A stretch of 64,000 bases of DNA from Allobosea caraganae (GCF_003351345.1 NZ_QQTO01000001.1:62001-126000); one strand, 5' to 3'. Numbered from the stretch's first letter, positions 11,040-20,785 are shown. Made by a program: numbers and translations. The notes: generated from the letters alone by a model not told the origin.

Positions 11040-11430
11040 CGCAAACTCATGGACCGAGGCGGAATGCGCCTGGTGTCCGGGCGCGGTGATCAAGGTTTAC
11101 GGAACAGCGGCTTCGGCAACGGGCCGTCCCGTTGCCGGGACGGCTCGAGCTGCGCCCGCCGCAGTTGCGGGGGGAGGTCGACGCCGGAATGGCACTCGCC
11201 CGCCTCGTCAAACTCGCTCCTGCGCTTGTGGTGCGGCTGTCCGGCCGGCACTCCCGTGATCATGGGAGCAGGCGACGGGCGCGCGCCGGCCGATTGAACG
11301 CGACGACGAGGGGCTCGCTCGTTGCCCAGTTTTACACATTGGCGAGGGTCGACAGGATTGCGCCTGCGGACCCTGCTCGGCGAAGTCGTCCCAAGAGCGA
11401 AAATCAGAAAAGCTCTCCAGGGAGGATATC
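11040..11430. other. Intergenic region upstream of the sugar ABC operon; no supported gene
   Basis: About 390 bases between opgG and the binding-protein gene. Short open frames exist on both strands, but none has a ribosome site or a recognisable protein. The operon promoter should lie here. No sigma-54 -24/-12 promoter (TGGCAC-N5-TTGC) is found. Confidence 0.5.
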
Positions 11431-12660
11431 GTGCTGACAAGGTCAGGATTACTCGCGGCTGCGATCCTATGCGCCCTTACCGGCTCGGCAATCGCCCAGC
11501 CGAAGACGATCAGCCTGTGGCACCCGTTCACGCTTGAGACCGACATGATCTATGGCGGCATCAAGGCCTTCAACGAGTCGCATAGCGAATACCGCATCGA
11601 CCCGCGCATCGTGCCCGGGCCGCAAATGGATTCCGAGCTGATCAAGGCGATCGCCAGCGGCTCGGTGCCGGATCTGGTGACGCTCGACAACCCGGTCGTC
11701 GCCAGCTTCTCGGCGCAGGGCACGCTGACCGACCTGACCGAGCGCGTCGGGAAGTCGACGACCGTCAAGCCGGACCTCTACTTCAAGGGCCCCTGGGCCT
11801 CCGGCCTCTGGAAGCAGCGCATCTTCGCCGTGCCGCGCGACGCCAACACCCTGGCGCTCTGCTACAACGCCGACATGTTCAAGGCGAAGGGGCTCGATCC
11901 CGACAAGCCGCCGAAGACCTGGACCGAGCTGCTCGCCGCCGCCAAGGCGCTGAAGGACCCGGCCAAGAACGTCTACGGCTTCGGCTTCAGCGCCGTGCAG
12001 GCCGACGAGGGCGTGTTCCAGTTCCTGCCCTTCCTGCACCAGGCCGGCGGCGCGGTCGACAAGCTCGATGCGCCGGAGGCGACCGAGGCGCTCGAGTTCT
12101 GGGCCGGGATGGTCAAGGACGGCATCGCCTCGCGCGACGTCATCAACCAGCGCCAGTATGAGGTCACCAACACCTTCATGGCCGGCAATGCCGCGATGGT
12201 GATGTGCGGGCCGTGGGAGCTGCCGCGCCTGCAGAAGGAGGCGAAGTTCGAGTGGCGCCTCGCGCTGCTGCCGGTCAAGGCCGGCAAGGACATCGCCGCC
12301 TCCGCGCTCGGCGGCTATGACTGGGTCGTGCCCAAGGGCGCCAAGCAGGTCGACGGCGCCTTCCGCTTCATCGAGTTCATGTCGGACCCGAAGATCCTGA
12401 ACGAGGGCTGGAAGACCGGGCGGCTAGCGCCGCGCACCGACGTCACCGTCTCCGACCCGCTCTGGCCGCAAGCCTACGGCATCTACCGTAAGCAGCTCGA
12501 GAGCGCCCGGGCGCGGGGTCCGCACCCGCAATGGCCGGAAATCTCGCGCGCGATCCAGATCGCGATGCAGGAGGCGGTGACCGGCACCAAGCCGGCCGCG
12601 GCCGCGCTCGCCGACGCGGCGCGGAAGATCAAGCCGATCCTGGCCAAGACGCCGTTGTGA
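11431..12660 (+). CDS. Sugar ABC transporter periplasmic binding protein
   Basis: A 409-residue family 1 extracellular solute-binding protein. The GTG start has GGAGG eight bases upstream. The signal peptide (LLAAAILCALTGSAIA) is cleaved before QPKTISLWHPF. Typical features follow: GSVPDLVTLDN, FAVPRDANTLALCYNADMF, MAGNAAMVMCGPWELP and the C-terminal KILNEGW region. It should deliver a carbohydrate to the two permeases that follow. Its position at the head of a cluster with ThuA, Tm-1-like and PEP-hydrolase-type genes suggests the ligand is the substrate of that pathway. The ligand itself is unknown. Confidence 0.87.
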   Translation: MLTRSGLLAAAILCALTGSAIAQPKTISLWHPFTLETDMIYGGIKAFNESHSEYRIDPRIVPGPQMDSELIKAIASGSVPDLVTLDNPVVASFSAQGTLTDLTERVGKSTTVKPDLYFKGPWASGLWKQRIFAVPRDANTLALCYNADMFKAKGLDPDKPPKTWTELLAAAKALKDPAKNVYGFGFSAVQADEGVFQFLPFLHQAGGAVDKLDAPEATEALEFWAGMVKDGIASRDVINQRQYEVTNTFMAGNAAMVMCGPWELPRLQKEAKFEWRLALLPVKAGKDIAASALGGYDWVVPKGAKQVDGAFRFIEFMSDPKILNEGWKTGRLAPRTDVTVSDPLWPQAYGIYRKQLESARARGPHPQWPEISRAIQIAMQEAVTGTKPAAAALADAARKIKPILAKTPL

Positions 12661-12674
12661 TCTGACGCGAACGG

Positions 12675-12696
12675 GGAGCGGCCCACCCGCCGCTCC
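12675..12696 (+). promoter_or_regulatory. Intra-operon stem-loop after the binding-protein gene
   Basis: GGAGCGG (12675-12681) and CCGCTCC (12690-12696) form a 7-bp stem. It lies between the binding-protein gene and the permeases. Such stem-loops commonly stabilise or attenuate the message so that more binding protein than permease is made. Confidence 0.45.
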
Positions 12697-12748
12697 TGCC
12701 TGCTCAAGCCTTCTGCCTGCCCAAGCCGAATTCGGAGCGAAAAAGGAT

Positions 12749-13633
12749 ATGCCGGGATCACCCTCAGCGCTGCTCTATGTCTTCCTGGCGCTCCCGATCC
12801 TCTATCTCATCGGCTTCGTCGGCTTCCCGATCGCCTACAACCTGATGATGAGCGTGCAGGAGGTGAATCTCGGCAATATCACCGAGTTCATCCGGCCCTT
12901 CGTCGGGCTCGACAACTACCGCACCGTCCTGGCCGACGAGTCGTTCCAGAAGGTGCTGGTCAACACCTTGCTCTTCGTCGGCTGCAATGTCGTAGCCCAG
13001 GTCGGGATCGGGCTCGGCGTCGCCCTGTTCTTCGCCCAGGATTTCCCGGGAGCGGGCTTCATGCGCGGCCTCCTGCTCTGCTCCTGGATGCTGCCGGCGC
13101 TGGTCGTCGGTGCCCTGTGGAAATGGATCTTCGCCACCGAATACGGCGTCGCCAACTACGTGCTCTCGGCCCTGCACCTGGTCGGCTCGCCGATCCACTG
13201 GCTCTCGGACCCGACGGTGGCGCTGACCTCGGTGACATTAGCCAATATCTGGTTCGGCATGCCCTTCAGCATGATCCTGATCGCGGCGGCGCTCACCGCG
13301 ATCCCGAAGGAGCATTACGAGGCCGCCTCGCTCGACGGCGCCGGCAGCGCGGCGCGCTTCTGGTACATCACCTTGCCGGCGCTCAAGCCCGCGCTGCTCG
13401 CCGTCGCCTGCCTGGTGACGATCTACACGATGCGCGCCTTCGACCTGATCTTCGCGATGACGCAGGGCGGGCCGCTCGACGCCTCCAACGTGCTGCCGCT
13501 GCTCTCCTACCAGTTCTCGTTCAAGCAGTTCGACTTTGGCGTGGGCTCGGCTATGGGCTCCTTCGCCTTCCTGATCGTCTTCGGCGTGGCGCTGCTCTAC
13601 GTCCGCACGCTGAAGCAGGAGACGGCGTCATGA
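12749..13633 (+). CDS. Sugar ABC transporter permease (MalF/UgpA type)
   Basis: A 294-residue inner-membrane permease with about six transmembrane segments. The EAA loop that contacts the ATPase is visible as YEAASLDGAGSAARFWYITLP near residues 190-210. A conserved QGGPLDASNVLPLLSYQ block follows. Its stop overlaps the next permease start by four bases. It works with the binding protein encoded just upstream. No ATPase gene lies in this cluster, so energy must come from an ATPase encoded elsewhere. Confidence 0.9.
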   Translation: MPGSPSALLYVFLALPILYLIGFVGFPIAYNLMMSVQEVNLGNITEFIRPFVGLDNYRTVLADESFQKVLVNTLLFVGCNVVAQVGIGLGVALFFAQDFPGAGFMRGLLLCSWMLPALVVGALWKWIFATEYGVANYVLSALHLVGSPIHWLSDPTVALTSVTLANIWFGMPFSMILIAAALTAIPKEHYEAASLDGAGSAARFWYITLPALKPALLAVACLVTIYTMRAFDLIFAMTQGGPLDASNVLPLLSYQFSFKQFDFGVGSAMGSFAFLIVFGVALLYVRTLKQETAS

Positions 13634-14478
13634 GCGTCAGGCTCCGCCAGCTCGGCGTGCTGCCCTTCGGCGGCTGGCCGGCTACGGCCGTCGCCATCAT
13701 CGGCGTCTGCATCTACCTGTTCCCGATCTACTGGATGCTGATCTCCGGCCTGAAGGACTCGGCCGAGATCTTCGCCAACCCGCCGACCTTCGTGCCGCGG
13801 GCGCCCTCGCTCGCCGCGTTCGAATACGTCTTCGTGCGCGAGAACGTGCTGCGCTACCTGCGCAACAGCCTGACCATCGCGATCCCGGTCACGCTGCTGA
13901 CGCTCGTGCTCGGCTCGATGGGCGCCTATGCGATGAGCCGGCTGCGCAATCGCCTGGTCGATGTCGCGATCGTCGTCGTGCTGCTGCTCCAGGTTTTCCC
14001 GGAGGCGCTGCTGGCGACGCCGATGTTCATCATCTTCCGTTCGATCGACCTGCTCAACACCTTCGCCGCCGTCATCCTGGCGACGACCTCGAAGACGCTC
14101 GCCTTTGCCTTGGTGATCCTGCGGCCGATGTTCCGGCAGGTGCCGTTCGAGCTGGAGGAGGCCTCCTTCGTCGATGGCTGCACCAGGCTGCAGACCTTCC
14201 GGCTGGTCGTGCTGCCCTTGATGAAGGTGCCGCTGATCGTCGTCGGCACGCTCTGCTTCGTCCAGGCCTATGGCCAGTTCGTCTACGGGCTCACTCTGCT
14301 CAGCCAGCAGGAGCTGCAGCCGGCGACGGTCGGCATCTACAGCTTCGTCGGCGCCGAATATGCCGACTGGCACCGGGTCATGGCCTTCTCCTCGATCTTC
14401 GTGCTGCCGATCCTGGTGATCTTTTTGGCCATGCAGCGGCGCATCGTCTCCGGGCTGACCGCGGGGGCGCTGAAATGA
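13630..14478 (+). CDS. Sugar ABC transporter permease (MalG/UgpE type)
   Basis: A 282-residue inner-membrane permease starting at the ATGA overlap with the preceding gene. A long upstream open frame in the same register is only antisense-like noise. Six membrane segments are seen, and the EAA loop reads [22 protein letters not shown] near residues 177-198. The C-terminal [14 protein letters not shown] is the usual ending of this family. It pairs with the preceding permease as the membrane channel. The gene 31 bases downstream encodes ThuA, which supports a catabolic role for the imported sugar. Confidence 0.9.
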   Translation: MSVRLRQLGVLPFGGWPATAVAIIGVCIYLFPIYWMLISGLKDSAEIFANPPTFVPRAPSLAAFEYVFVRENVLRYLRNSLTIAIPVTLLTLVLGSMGAYAMSRLRNRLVDVAIVVVLLLQVFPEALLATPMFIIFRSIDLLNTFAAVILATTSKTLAFALVILRPMFRQVPFELEEASFVDGCTRLQTFRLVVLPLMKVPLIVVGTLCFVQAYGQFVYGLTLLSQQELQPATVGIYSFVGAEYADWHRVMAFSSIFVLPILVIFLAMQRRIVSGLTAGALK

Positions 14479-14509
14479 TCCAGATATCTGTCTTTTGGAG
14501 GCTCCAGCG

Positions 14510-15232
14510 ATGCGCGTGACGGTGTGGAACGAGTTCCGGCACGAGAAATCGAACCCGGTGGTGTCCGGCATCTATCCGGACGGCATCCATGGCGCGATCG
14601 CGACCGGGCTCACCGAGAATGGCCTCGATCAGATCACGACCGCGACGCTGGATGAGCCCGAGCAGGGGCTTTCCGCCAAGCGCCTGGCCGAGACCGACGT
14701 ACTGGTCTGGTGGGGCCATCGCCACCATGACGAGGTCTCGGATGAACTGGCGGCGGCGGTCGCCGAGCGCGTCAATGCCGGGATGGGCCTCGTCGTGCTG
14801 CATTCCGGGCATTTCTCAAAAGTGTTCAAGCGGCTGATGGGCACGCCCTGCACCTTGCGTTGGCGCGCCGAGGGCGAGCTGGAGCGGCTCTGGGTGGTCG
14901 ATCCCGCCCATCCGGTCGCTGCCGGCATCCCGCCCTTCTTCGAGTTGGAGCGCGAGGAGATGTATGGCGAGCCGTTCGAGGTGCCGCCGCCGGACGAGCT
15001 CGTCTTCCTGAGCTGGTTCAAGGGCGGCGAGGCCTTTCGCAGCGGCTGCGGCTATCGGCGCGGGCGCGGGCGGATCTTCTACTTCCGGCCCGGCCACGAG
15101 ACCTTTCCGACCTATCACGACGCGACGATCCGCAAGGTCATCGCCAATGCCGTGCGCTGGGCGGCGCCGACGCTGATCGAGGCCGAGCCCTTCCAGAACC
15201 GGCGCATCATGCCGCCGCTCGAGCCGATCTGA
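14510..15232 (+). CDS. ThuA-like protein (trehalose utilisation / glutamine-amidotransferase fold)
   Basis: A 240-residue protein of the ThuA family, a class I glutamine-amidotransferase-like fold without the usual catalytic Cys. Seen motifs are [12 protein letters not shown] at the N terminus, [12 protein letters not shown] near residue 65, [16 protein letters not shown] near residue 92 and [15 protein letters not shown] near residue 190. The start is the ATG eight bases after TTGGAGG. ThuA of Sinorhizobium and Agrobacterium acts in catabolism of trehalose-type disaccharides through 3-keto sugars. Here it sits behind a sugar transporter and near a Gfo/Idh dehydrogenase, which fits oxidative sugar breakdown. 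The precise substrate is unknown. Confidence 0.85.
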   Translation: MRVTVWNEFRHEKSNPVVSGIYPDGIHGAIATGLTENGLDQITTATLDEPEQGLSAKRLAETDVLVWWGHRHHDEVSDELAAAVAERVNAGMGLVVLHSGHFSKVFKRLMGTPCTLRWRAEGELERLWVVDPAHPVAAGIPPFFELEREEMYGEPFEVPPPDELVFLSWFKGGEAFRSGCGYRRGRGRIFYFRPGHETFPTYHDATIRKVIANAVRWAAPTLIEAEPFQNRRIMPPLEPI

Positions 15233-15242
15233 GGGCGGCGCG

Positions 15243-16451
15243 ATGGGCAAGCGCATCTACGTCGCCGGGACGCTCGACACCAAGAGCGCCGAACTGGCCT
15301 ATGCCCGCGACGCCATCCAGGCCATGGGCGAGCAGGCGGTGATCGTCGATCTCTCGACGCAGCCGCATGGCCATGCCGCCGATATCAGCGCTGCCGAGGT
15401 TGCGGCGCACCATCCAGGTGGCGCCCAGGCTGTCTTTACGGGCGACCGTGGCACCGCGATCACGGCAATGACCGAGGCCTTCGCCCGCTTCCTGCCATCG
15501 CGGGACGATGTCGGCGGCGTGCTCGGGCTCGGCGGTTCGGGCGGTACGGCACTGGTTGCGCCGGCGTTTCGGGCGCTGCCGGTGGGAACGCCGAAGCTGC
15601 TGGTTTCGACCGTCGCCTCGGGCAACGTCGCCGGCTATGTCGGGCCGACCGACATCGCGATGATGTATTCGGTCACCGACATCGCTGGTCTCAACCGGAT
15701 CTCGCGGCTGGTCATCGCCAATGCCGCTCATGCCGTGGCGGGCATGGTGAAGGGCGCCGCGACGATCGCGCCATCCGCCGGGGACAAGCTCTCGATCGGC
15801 CTCACCATGTTCGGCGTCACCACGCCCTGCGTGAACCAGATGGTGGCAAATCTCTCCGATGACTTCGAGTGCTTCGTCTTCCACGCCACCGGCACGGGCG
15901 GACAATCGCTGGAGAAGCTGGTCGATTCCGGCCTGATCCATGCTGCGATCGATGCGACCACGACCGAGCTCTGCGACCTGCTGATGGGCGGTATCTTCCC
16001 CTGCACGGAGGATCGTCTCGGCGCCTTCGCCCGCACCGGCACGCCCTATGTCGGCAGCTGCGGGGCGCTCGACATGGTCAATTTCGGGCCGCCGGAGACC
16101 GTGCCGCAGCGCTATGCCGGCCGGCTGTTTTATCGCCACAACCCGCAGGTGACGCTGATGCGCACCACCCTGGAGGAGAACGCCCGCATGGGCGCGTGGC
16201 TTGGCGAGCGACTCAATCGCTGCAATGGCCCGGTGCGCTTCCTGATCCCCGAAGGCGGCGTCTCGCTGCTCGACATGCCGGGTCAGGCTTTCCACGATCC
16301 CGCCGCTGATGCGGCCTTGTTCGACGCGCTCGAACGCACGCTGAAACCGGGGCCGCGCCGCAAGCTGCTGCGCCTGCCCTACGCCATCAACGACCCTGCA
16401 TTCGCCGACGCGCTCGTCGCCCAGATGCATGAAGCCCTAGCAGAGGCCTGA
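15243..16451 (+). CDS. Tm-1-like ATP-binding (UPF0261) protein
   Basis: A 402-residue protein of the UPF0261/Tm-1-like family. The N terminus reads [16 protein letters not shown], followed by [24 protein letters not shown] (residues about 97-120), [22 protein letters not shown], and a C-terminal domain with [18 protein letters not shown] and [18 protein letters not shown]. Plant Tm-1, a virus-resistance protein, has the same ATP-binding N-terminal domain; the bacterial function is not established. The gene is followed after 3 bases by the PEP-hydrolase-family gene, and the two domains are often neighbours or fused, so they probably act in one step. Cytoplasmic. Confidence 0.85.
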   Translation: MGKRIYVAGTLDTKSAELAYARDAIQAMGEQAVIVDLSTQPHGHAADISAAEVAAHHPGGAQAVFTGDRGTAITAMTEAFARFLPSRDDVGGVLGLGGSGGTALVAPAFRALPVGTPKLLVSTVASGNVAGYVGPTDIAMMYSVTDIAGLNRISRLVIANAAHAVAGMVKGAATIAPSAGDKLSIGLTMFGVTTPCVNQMVANLSDDFECFVFHATGTGGQSLEKLVDSGLIHAAIDATTTELCDLLMGGIFPCTEDRLGAFARTGTPYVGSCGALDMVNFGPPETVPQRYAGRLFYRHNPQVTLMRTTLEENARMGAWLGERLNRCNGPVRFLIPEGGVSLLDMPGQAFHDPAADAALFDALERTLKPGPRRKLLRLPYAINDPAFADALVAQMHEALAEA

Positions 16452-16454
16452 GCC

Positions 16455-17294
16455 ATGCCCCCATTCCAGAGACAGCAACTGGTCGACCGCTTCCAGGACA
16501 TGGTCCGCCGCGGCGAGAAGATCGTCGGCGGCGGCGCCGGCACCGGGCTCTCGGCCAAATGCGAGGAGGAGGGCGGGATCGACCTCATCGTCATCTACAA
16601 TTCCGGCCGCTACCGCATGGCGGGCCGAGGCTCGCTCGCCGGCGTGCTCGCCTATGGCAATGCCAACGAGATCGTCGTGGACATGGCGCGCGAGGTGCTG
16701 CCGGTGGTCAAGCGCACGCCGGTGCTGGCCGGCGTCAACGGCACCGACCCGTTCTGCCTGTTCGACAGCTTCCTCGACGACCTCAAGCGCATGGGCTTCT
16801 CCGGGGTGCAGAACTTCCCCACGGTCGGGCTGATCGACGGCGTCTTTCGGGCCAATCTCGAAGAGACCGGCATGGGCTACGGCCATGAGGTCGAGATGAT
16901 CCGCATGGCGCGCTCGAAGGAGATGCTGACCACGCCCTATGTCTTCAACGAGGCCGAGGCAGTCGCGATGACCGAGGCGGGGGCCGATATCCTCGTCGCC
17001 CATATGGGCCTGACCGTCGGCGGCAATATCGGCGCCGAGACGGCCTTCAGCCTCGCCGATTGCGTGCCGAGGATCGACGCCATCGCGGCAGCGGCGCGGG
17101 CGGTGCGCGAGGACATCATCATCCTCTGCCATGGCGGGCCGATCTCCTCGCCCGACGACGCCCGCTACATCCTTTCGCAATGCCGCCACTGCCATGGCTT
17201 CTATGGCGCCAGCTCGATGGAGCGGCTGCCGACCGAGGCCTCGCTGACGGCGCAGACCCGCAGCTTCAAGGCGATCGCGAAGGCCGCCGAATAG
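16455..17294 (+). CDS. Phosphoenolpyruvate hydrolase family (TIM-barrel) protein
   Basis: A 279-residue TIM-barrel protein of the family named after a reported PEP hydrolase. Motifs in order: [13 protein letters not shown] (24-36), [19 protein letters not shown] (47-65), GVNGTDPF (94-101), [16 protein letters not shown] (116-131), [13 protein letters not shown] (177-189) and [11 protein letters not shown] (224-234). The true reaction of most members is untested. It is translationally close to the Tm-1-like gene. Two other copies of this fold lie within 6 kb: one fused to a regulator (17911-19692) and one shortened (21702-22307). This copy has the most complete motifs and is the likely enzyme. 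Confidence 0.85.
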   Translation: MPPFQRQQLVDRFQDMVRRGEKIVGGGAGTGLSAKCEEEGGIDLIVIYNSGRYRMAGRGSLAGVLAYGNANEIVVDMAREVLPVVKRTPVLAGVNGTDPFCLFDSFLDDLKRMGFSGVQNFPTVGLIDGVFRANLEETGMGYGHEVEMIRMARSKEMLTTPYVFNEAEAVAMTEAGADILVAHMGLTVGGNIGAETAFSLADCVPRIDAIAAAARAVREDIIILCHGGPISSPDDARYILSQCRHCHGFYGASSMERLPTEASLTAQTRSFKAIAKAAE

Positions 17295-17327
17295 ACGCGA
17301 AGCAAAAGACTTCTGGAGGAAATGGAA

Positions 17328-17771
17328 ATGGCGAAAGTCTATGTCAGCGGGATCATCGATGCGCCGGTCGACAAGGTCTGGGCCTATGCCCGCGACTTCA
17401 ACGGCCATGGCGAATGGCATCCGCTGATCGCCGAGAGCCATGTCGAGGACGGGCTGCCGAGTGACCGGGTCGGCTGCGTGCGCAATTTCACGCTGACCAA
17501 TGGCGGCCACCTGCGCGAGCGGCTGCTCTCCTTCAGCGACCTGGAGCGGCGCTTCACCTACAACATTATCGTCTCGCCGATGCCGATCGAGAACTACGTC
17601 GCGACCTTCGGCGTCAAGCCGGTCACCGAGGGGAACAAGACCTTCGTCGAGTGGATGGCGGAGTTCGATGTTTCCGCCGCCGATGAGGCCGACATCAAGG
17701 ACAAGGTCGGGCAGGGCACATTTGCGGAGGGCATCAAGGCGCTGGAAAAGGCGGTGAAGGCGCGAGGTTGA
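17328..17771 (+). CDS. SRPBCC family protein (polyketide-cyclase/START-like)
   Basis: A 147-residue protein with the helix-grip SRPBCC fold, which forms a hydrophobic ligand pocket. Seen are the N-terminal strand with IDAPVDKVWAYARDFNGHGEWHP and a C-terminal long helix (GTFAEGIKALEKAVKA). The start at 17328 is preferred over the ATG at 17322 because GGAGGA lies 7 bases before it. It is the last gene of the plus-strand run starting at 11431 and ends before a large palindrome. It may bind or convert an intermediate of the pathway; that role is inferred from position only. Confidence 0.8.
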   Translation: MAKVYVSGIIDAPVDKVWAYARDFNGHGEWHPLIAESHVEDGLPSDRVGCVRNFTLTNGGHLRERLLSFSDLERRFTYNIIVSPMPIENYVATFGVKPVTEGNKTFVEWMAEFDVSAADEADIKDKVGQGTFAEGIKALEKAVKARG

Positions 17772-17781
17772 CGGTCAGACT

Positions 17782-17903
17782 TCCCAGCCCTCATCCTGAG
17801 GAGCGCCGTAGGCGCGTCTCGAAGGATGCTCCAGCCATCTCCGGAGCCTCCTGGATCATCCTTCGAGACGCCGCTTCGCGGCTCCTCAGGATGAGGGCTG
17901 GGA
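17782..17903. repeat. Long palindromic repeat (122 bp) between convergent genes
   Basis: Perfect 23-bp outer arms (17782-17804 with 17881-17903; the arm contains CCTCATCCTGAGGAGC) and a second perfect 13-bp inner pair (CGTCTCGAAGGAT, 17815-17827 with 17858-17870). The element closely resembles a repeat common between genes in Bradyrhizobium/Bosea-like genomes. It separates the plus-strand operon from the minus-strand regulator and may end transcription from both sides. Confidence 0.85.
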
Positions 17904-17910
17904 GTTGAGC

Positions 17911-19692
17911 TCATTCTCCCTCGGGCGCCGCCATCGATTGCAGCCCGTAGGTGCGCATCTTGTTGTAGAGGGTCTTGCGCGAGATGCCGAGATACTCGGC
18001 CGTCTGGCTGCGGCGGAAGCGGTTGCGCTTCAGCCCGTGCAGGATCCACTCCTTCTCCGAACTGAAATTCCGCGCGGAGGAAGCGGCTTCGGCGCCGAGC
18101 GGTGGCAGATGCTGCTCCAGGATGACGCTGCCGGTGCAGGCCAGCACGGCCTGCTCCAGCACGGAATCGAGCTCGCGCAGGTTGCCCGGCCAGTGATGCG
18201 CGGCGAGCAGGCGGAAGGCAGCAGGGTCGAGGCTCTTGGGCTCGCTCTGCCGGCGCAGGCCGATCGTGCGCAGCGATTCATCGATCAGCGAGGGCAGGTC
18301 CTCGCTGCGCTCGCGCAGCGGCGGCAGCACGATCGTGAAGCAGCCGAGCCATTCGGCGAAGCGCGGATCGACCCGGCTGGGCGGGAGATGGCGCAGGTCC
18401 TCGCCAGCGATGGCAAGGAAGCGGACATTGAGCGGTGACGGCGTCTCGCTGCCATGGCGCCAGAACGAGCCGGCCTCGACTGCGTCCAACAGCGCCCGCT
18501 GCACCTCGAGCGGCATCTCGTCGGCATCGTCGAGCAGCAGCGAGGAGGAATGGACGATCTCGAGCCAGCCGAGCCGGTGCTTGACGGCGCTCGGGTGCAT
18601 CCCGGCCATGCAGCCGAACAGGTCGAGCTTGAGCCGTTCGGAGCCCTGGTTGGCGCAGGGCAGGCTGACCATGTCGCGCGCCTGCCGCGGCCCGAAGCGA
18701 TGCAGGGCGCGGGCGATCTCGCGCCGGCCGGTGCCGGCCTCGCCGGCGATGACGACGGGATAGTCGGTCGTGGTCAGCCGGTTGAACAATGCGCGCGCCG
18801 TCTCGGCCGCCTGCGAATGGCCCCAGAGCGGGCGGGGGAAACGGCGCGGGTTGAAGCGGCTGTCGAGACCGTCAGGCTGCTGGCGCGCCATGCCGATCGC
18901 CTTGAAGGCGGCGGTCACGACCTCGATCGCGCTCTCCGACGGCACGCGGTCGATGGTCGAGCCGCCGATATAACCGTCGACCCGGGCGATCTGGCAGAAC
19001 TCCTCCAGCTGCTTGGGGCTGACGATCGGACCGCCCTCGACGAGGCAGCGCGTCTTGCGCGAGACGGCGCGAACCTGCTGGGCGATGGCGTTGGCCATCA
19101 GCCCGGCATCCTCGACGCGCAGATGCGAAACGGCGCCGAGCACGCCGCCGACATTCCAGCCGAGGTCGATATTGACGATATCCGCGCCTTGCCTGGCGGC
19201 TTCAGTCGCCTCTTCGGCAGTATGGGTATAGGCCAGCGTCGAGAGCCCGCGCTCGCGCGCGACGCGCAGCAATTCGAGCTCGCGGCCGAAGCCGACGCCG
19301 CTGCGCTCGAGGAAGGCGCGGTACTGGCCGTCGATCAGGATCGAGGTCGGGAAATTGGCGATGCCGCTGAAGCCGGCCCTGGCGATGCGCTCGACGAGAT
19401 CGGCCAGATCAAGCCGCGGATCGAAGCTCGCCGCGCCGAAATAGACCGGTACGGTGGCGCGCGGCAGGATCTCCGAGCGGGCGAAGCTGAGCACGAACTC
19501 GTTGCTGTCGCGCAAGGGCAGCATGGCCGCGACCGAAGGCTCGCCGATGCAGCGCATCCGGCCGGCGCTGAGGGCAATGAGAAAGTCGGCGCCGCCGCGC
19601 GTCGCCGATTGGGCCGCCATGCCAGTGCCGATCGCGGCACCGACCATGAAGCGCGGCTGCTCCCGCTGGGAGCCCGAAAGGTCCGGCCCCAT
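17911..19692 (-). CDS. Regulator: PEP-hydrolase-like sensor + degenerate NtrC-type AAA+ + Fis HTH
   Basis: A 593-residue protein. Residues about 12-266 are a PEP-hydrolase-family TIM barrel (GAAIGTGMAAQ, GFSGIANFPTSILIDG, VEGGPIVSPKQ). Residues about 285-535 follow the sigma-54-activator AAA+ domain, and a Fis-type HTH (RRSQTAEYLGISRKTLYNK) ends the protein. Key AAA+ features are altered. Walker A reads GEAGTGRRE (Lys replaced by Arg), GAFTGA is replaced by GMHPSA, Walker B is LLLDDADEM, and the arginine-finger stretch is lost. So sigma-54 activation by ATP hydrolysis looks unlikely. The start at 19692 leaves the barrel complete and lies 20 bases after the upstream gene. It probably senses a ligand of the neighbouring pathway. 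Confidence 0.82.
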   Translation of the reverse strand: MGPDLSGSQREQPRFMVGAAIGTGMAAQSATRGGADFLIALSAGRMRCIGEPSVAAMLPLRDSNEFVLSFARSEILPRATVPVYFGAASFDPRLDLADLVERIARAGFSGIANFPTSILIDGQYRAFLERSGVGFGRELELLRVARERGLSTLAYTHTAEEATEAARQGADIVNIDLGWNVGGVLGAVSHLRVEDAGLMANAIAQQVRAVSRKTRCLVEGGPIVSPKQLEEFCQIARVDGYIGGSTIDRVPSESAIEVVTAAFKAIGMARQQPDGLDSRFNPRRFPRPLWGHSQAAETARALFNRLTTTDYPVVIAGEAGTGRREIARALHRFGPRQARDMVSLPCANQGSERLKLDLFGCMAGMHPSAVKHRLGWLEIVHSSSLLLDDADEMPLEVQRALLDAVEAGSFWRHGSETPSPLNVRFLAIAGEDLRHLPPSRVDPRFAEWLGCFTIVLPPLRERSEDLPSLIDESLRTIGLRRQSEPKSLDPAAFRLLAAHHWPGNLRELDSVLEQAVLACTGSVILEQHLPPLGAEAASSARNFSSEKEWILHGLKRNRFRRSQTAEYLGISRKTLYNKMRTYGLQSMAAPEGE

Positions 19693-19711
19693 CTGAGCCG
19701 GGGCCCTGACG

Positions 19712-20782
19712 CTACGACCCGTCGAAGGAGCGGATATAGTCCTGGACATCGATGGTCTTGCCGCTGCGCGCGCTCTCGATCCCCGCAAAGATCAGGGCAG
19801 CCGCGTGGAGGTTCGCCTCGACATGGGTCTCCATCTCGGCGCCGCCGTCAAGCCAGGTGCAGAATTTCTCGATGAGCCAGTTGTTCAGCCATTTCGGCTG
19901 GGTGATGAGCTGGATCTTCTGGCCCTGGCCTTCGCGGCAGCGCTGGCGCACGAGCTGGCTGCGCGAGAAGATCTCGATCTCGCGGTTGTTCAGGATCGCC
20001 GTGCCGAATTCGCCGTCGACGCGGACATATTCCTTCATCCAGTCGTTCAGGCCGACCGCCGCTGAGGACGAGCCCTCGTAGATGCCGCGCACGCCGTTCT
20101 GGAACACCATCATGACGATGCCGTCGGTGTCTCCCGCGTATTTCGCCCAGTCCGGCTTCCAGGTCGAAGCGGTCAGCGACTGGCACTGCGCCCCGGCGAA
20201 ATCGGCGACGAGGTCGAGATGGTGGACCGCGCCCTCGATCATCAGCGGGTCCATCATCGTGTGGCGGAAGAGGGCGCCCCAGGCGAGGTGCTCGCGCATG
20301 TCGGCGAAGTAGCGGCAGCTGACATTGTTGACCCGGCCGATCTGGCCGGCGCGAATGACCTGGCGCAGCGTCGTCTTGTCCTGGTCGAAGCGGTGGCTCA
20401 TCGTCACCGCCATCTTGCGCCCGGCGGCGCGGACCTTGCGGGCGATGCGGGCGCTGGCCGCCATCGTGTCGGCGATCGGCTTCTCGCAGAGGATGTCGAC
20501 ATTGTGCGCCAGCGCGATGTCGATCACCGCCTCATGGTAGCCGGGCGGCACGACGATCGTGCAGAAATCGACCTTATGGGCGGCAAAGGCGGCCTGGGGA
20601 TCGGTATAGCAGGCGGCTTCCGGCAGCTTCAGCGCCTTGCGGCCGAATTCGAGCGCCTTGGGGTCGATATCGACCAGCGCCACCACCTCGATCGTGCCGT
20701 CGGCGATGTTCGAGGCGAGGAACTCGGTGCACCAGCGCCGCCCGAAGGTGCCGACGCCGACATGGATGACCTTCTTCGTCAT
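19712..20782 (-). CDS. Gfo/Idh/MocA family NAD(P)-dependent sugar dehydrogenase
   Basis: A 356-residue oxidoreductase. The Rossmann dinucleotide motif GVGTFGRRW lies at residues about 9-17, the EKP motif (CEKPIAD) near residue 99, and the C-terminal alpha/beta substrate domain carries GAVHHLDLVADFAGA near residue 183 with the conserved His pair. Members oxidise or reduce sugars, inositols and sugar acids in the cytoplasm. It follows the cupin gene by 3 bases and precedes the regulator gene, so the three form one minus-strand operon. With ThuA nearby, a 3-keto-sugar type pathway is a reasonable guess but is not shown. Confidence 0.87.
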   Translation of the reverse strand: MTKKVIHVGVGTFGRRWCTEFLASNIADGTIEVVALVDIDPKALEFGRKALKLPEAACYTDPQAAFAAHKVDFCTIVVPPGYHEAVIDIALAHNVDILCEKPIADTMAASARIARKVRAAGRKMAVTMSHRFDQDKTTLRQVIRAGQIGRVNNVSCRYFADMREHLAWGALFRHTMMDPLMIEGAVHHLDLVADFAGAQCQSLTASTWKPDWAKYAGDTDGIVMMVFQNGVRGIYEGSSSAAVGLNDWMKEYVRVDGEFGTAILNNREIEIFSRSQLVRQRCREGQGQKIQLITQPKWLNNWLIEKFCTWLDGGAEMETHVEANLHAAALIFAGIESARSGKTIDVQDYIRSFDGS

Positions 20783-20785
20783 GGT

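Noticed and set aside
11040-11430. Possible sigma-54 promoter (TGGCAC at about 11189)
   Set aside because: The -12 part (TTGC) is not at the right spacing, and the nearby NtrC-like regulator lacks GAFTGA.
11049-11440. Short open frames between opgG and the ABC operon
   Set aside because: No ribosome sites, no protein character, and overlapping on both strands. Left as intergenic.
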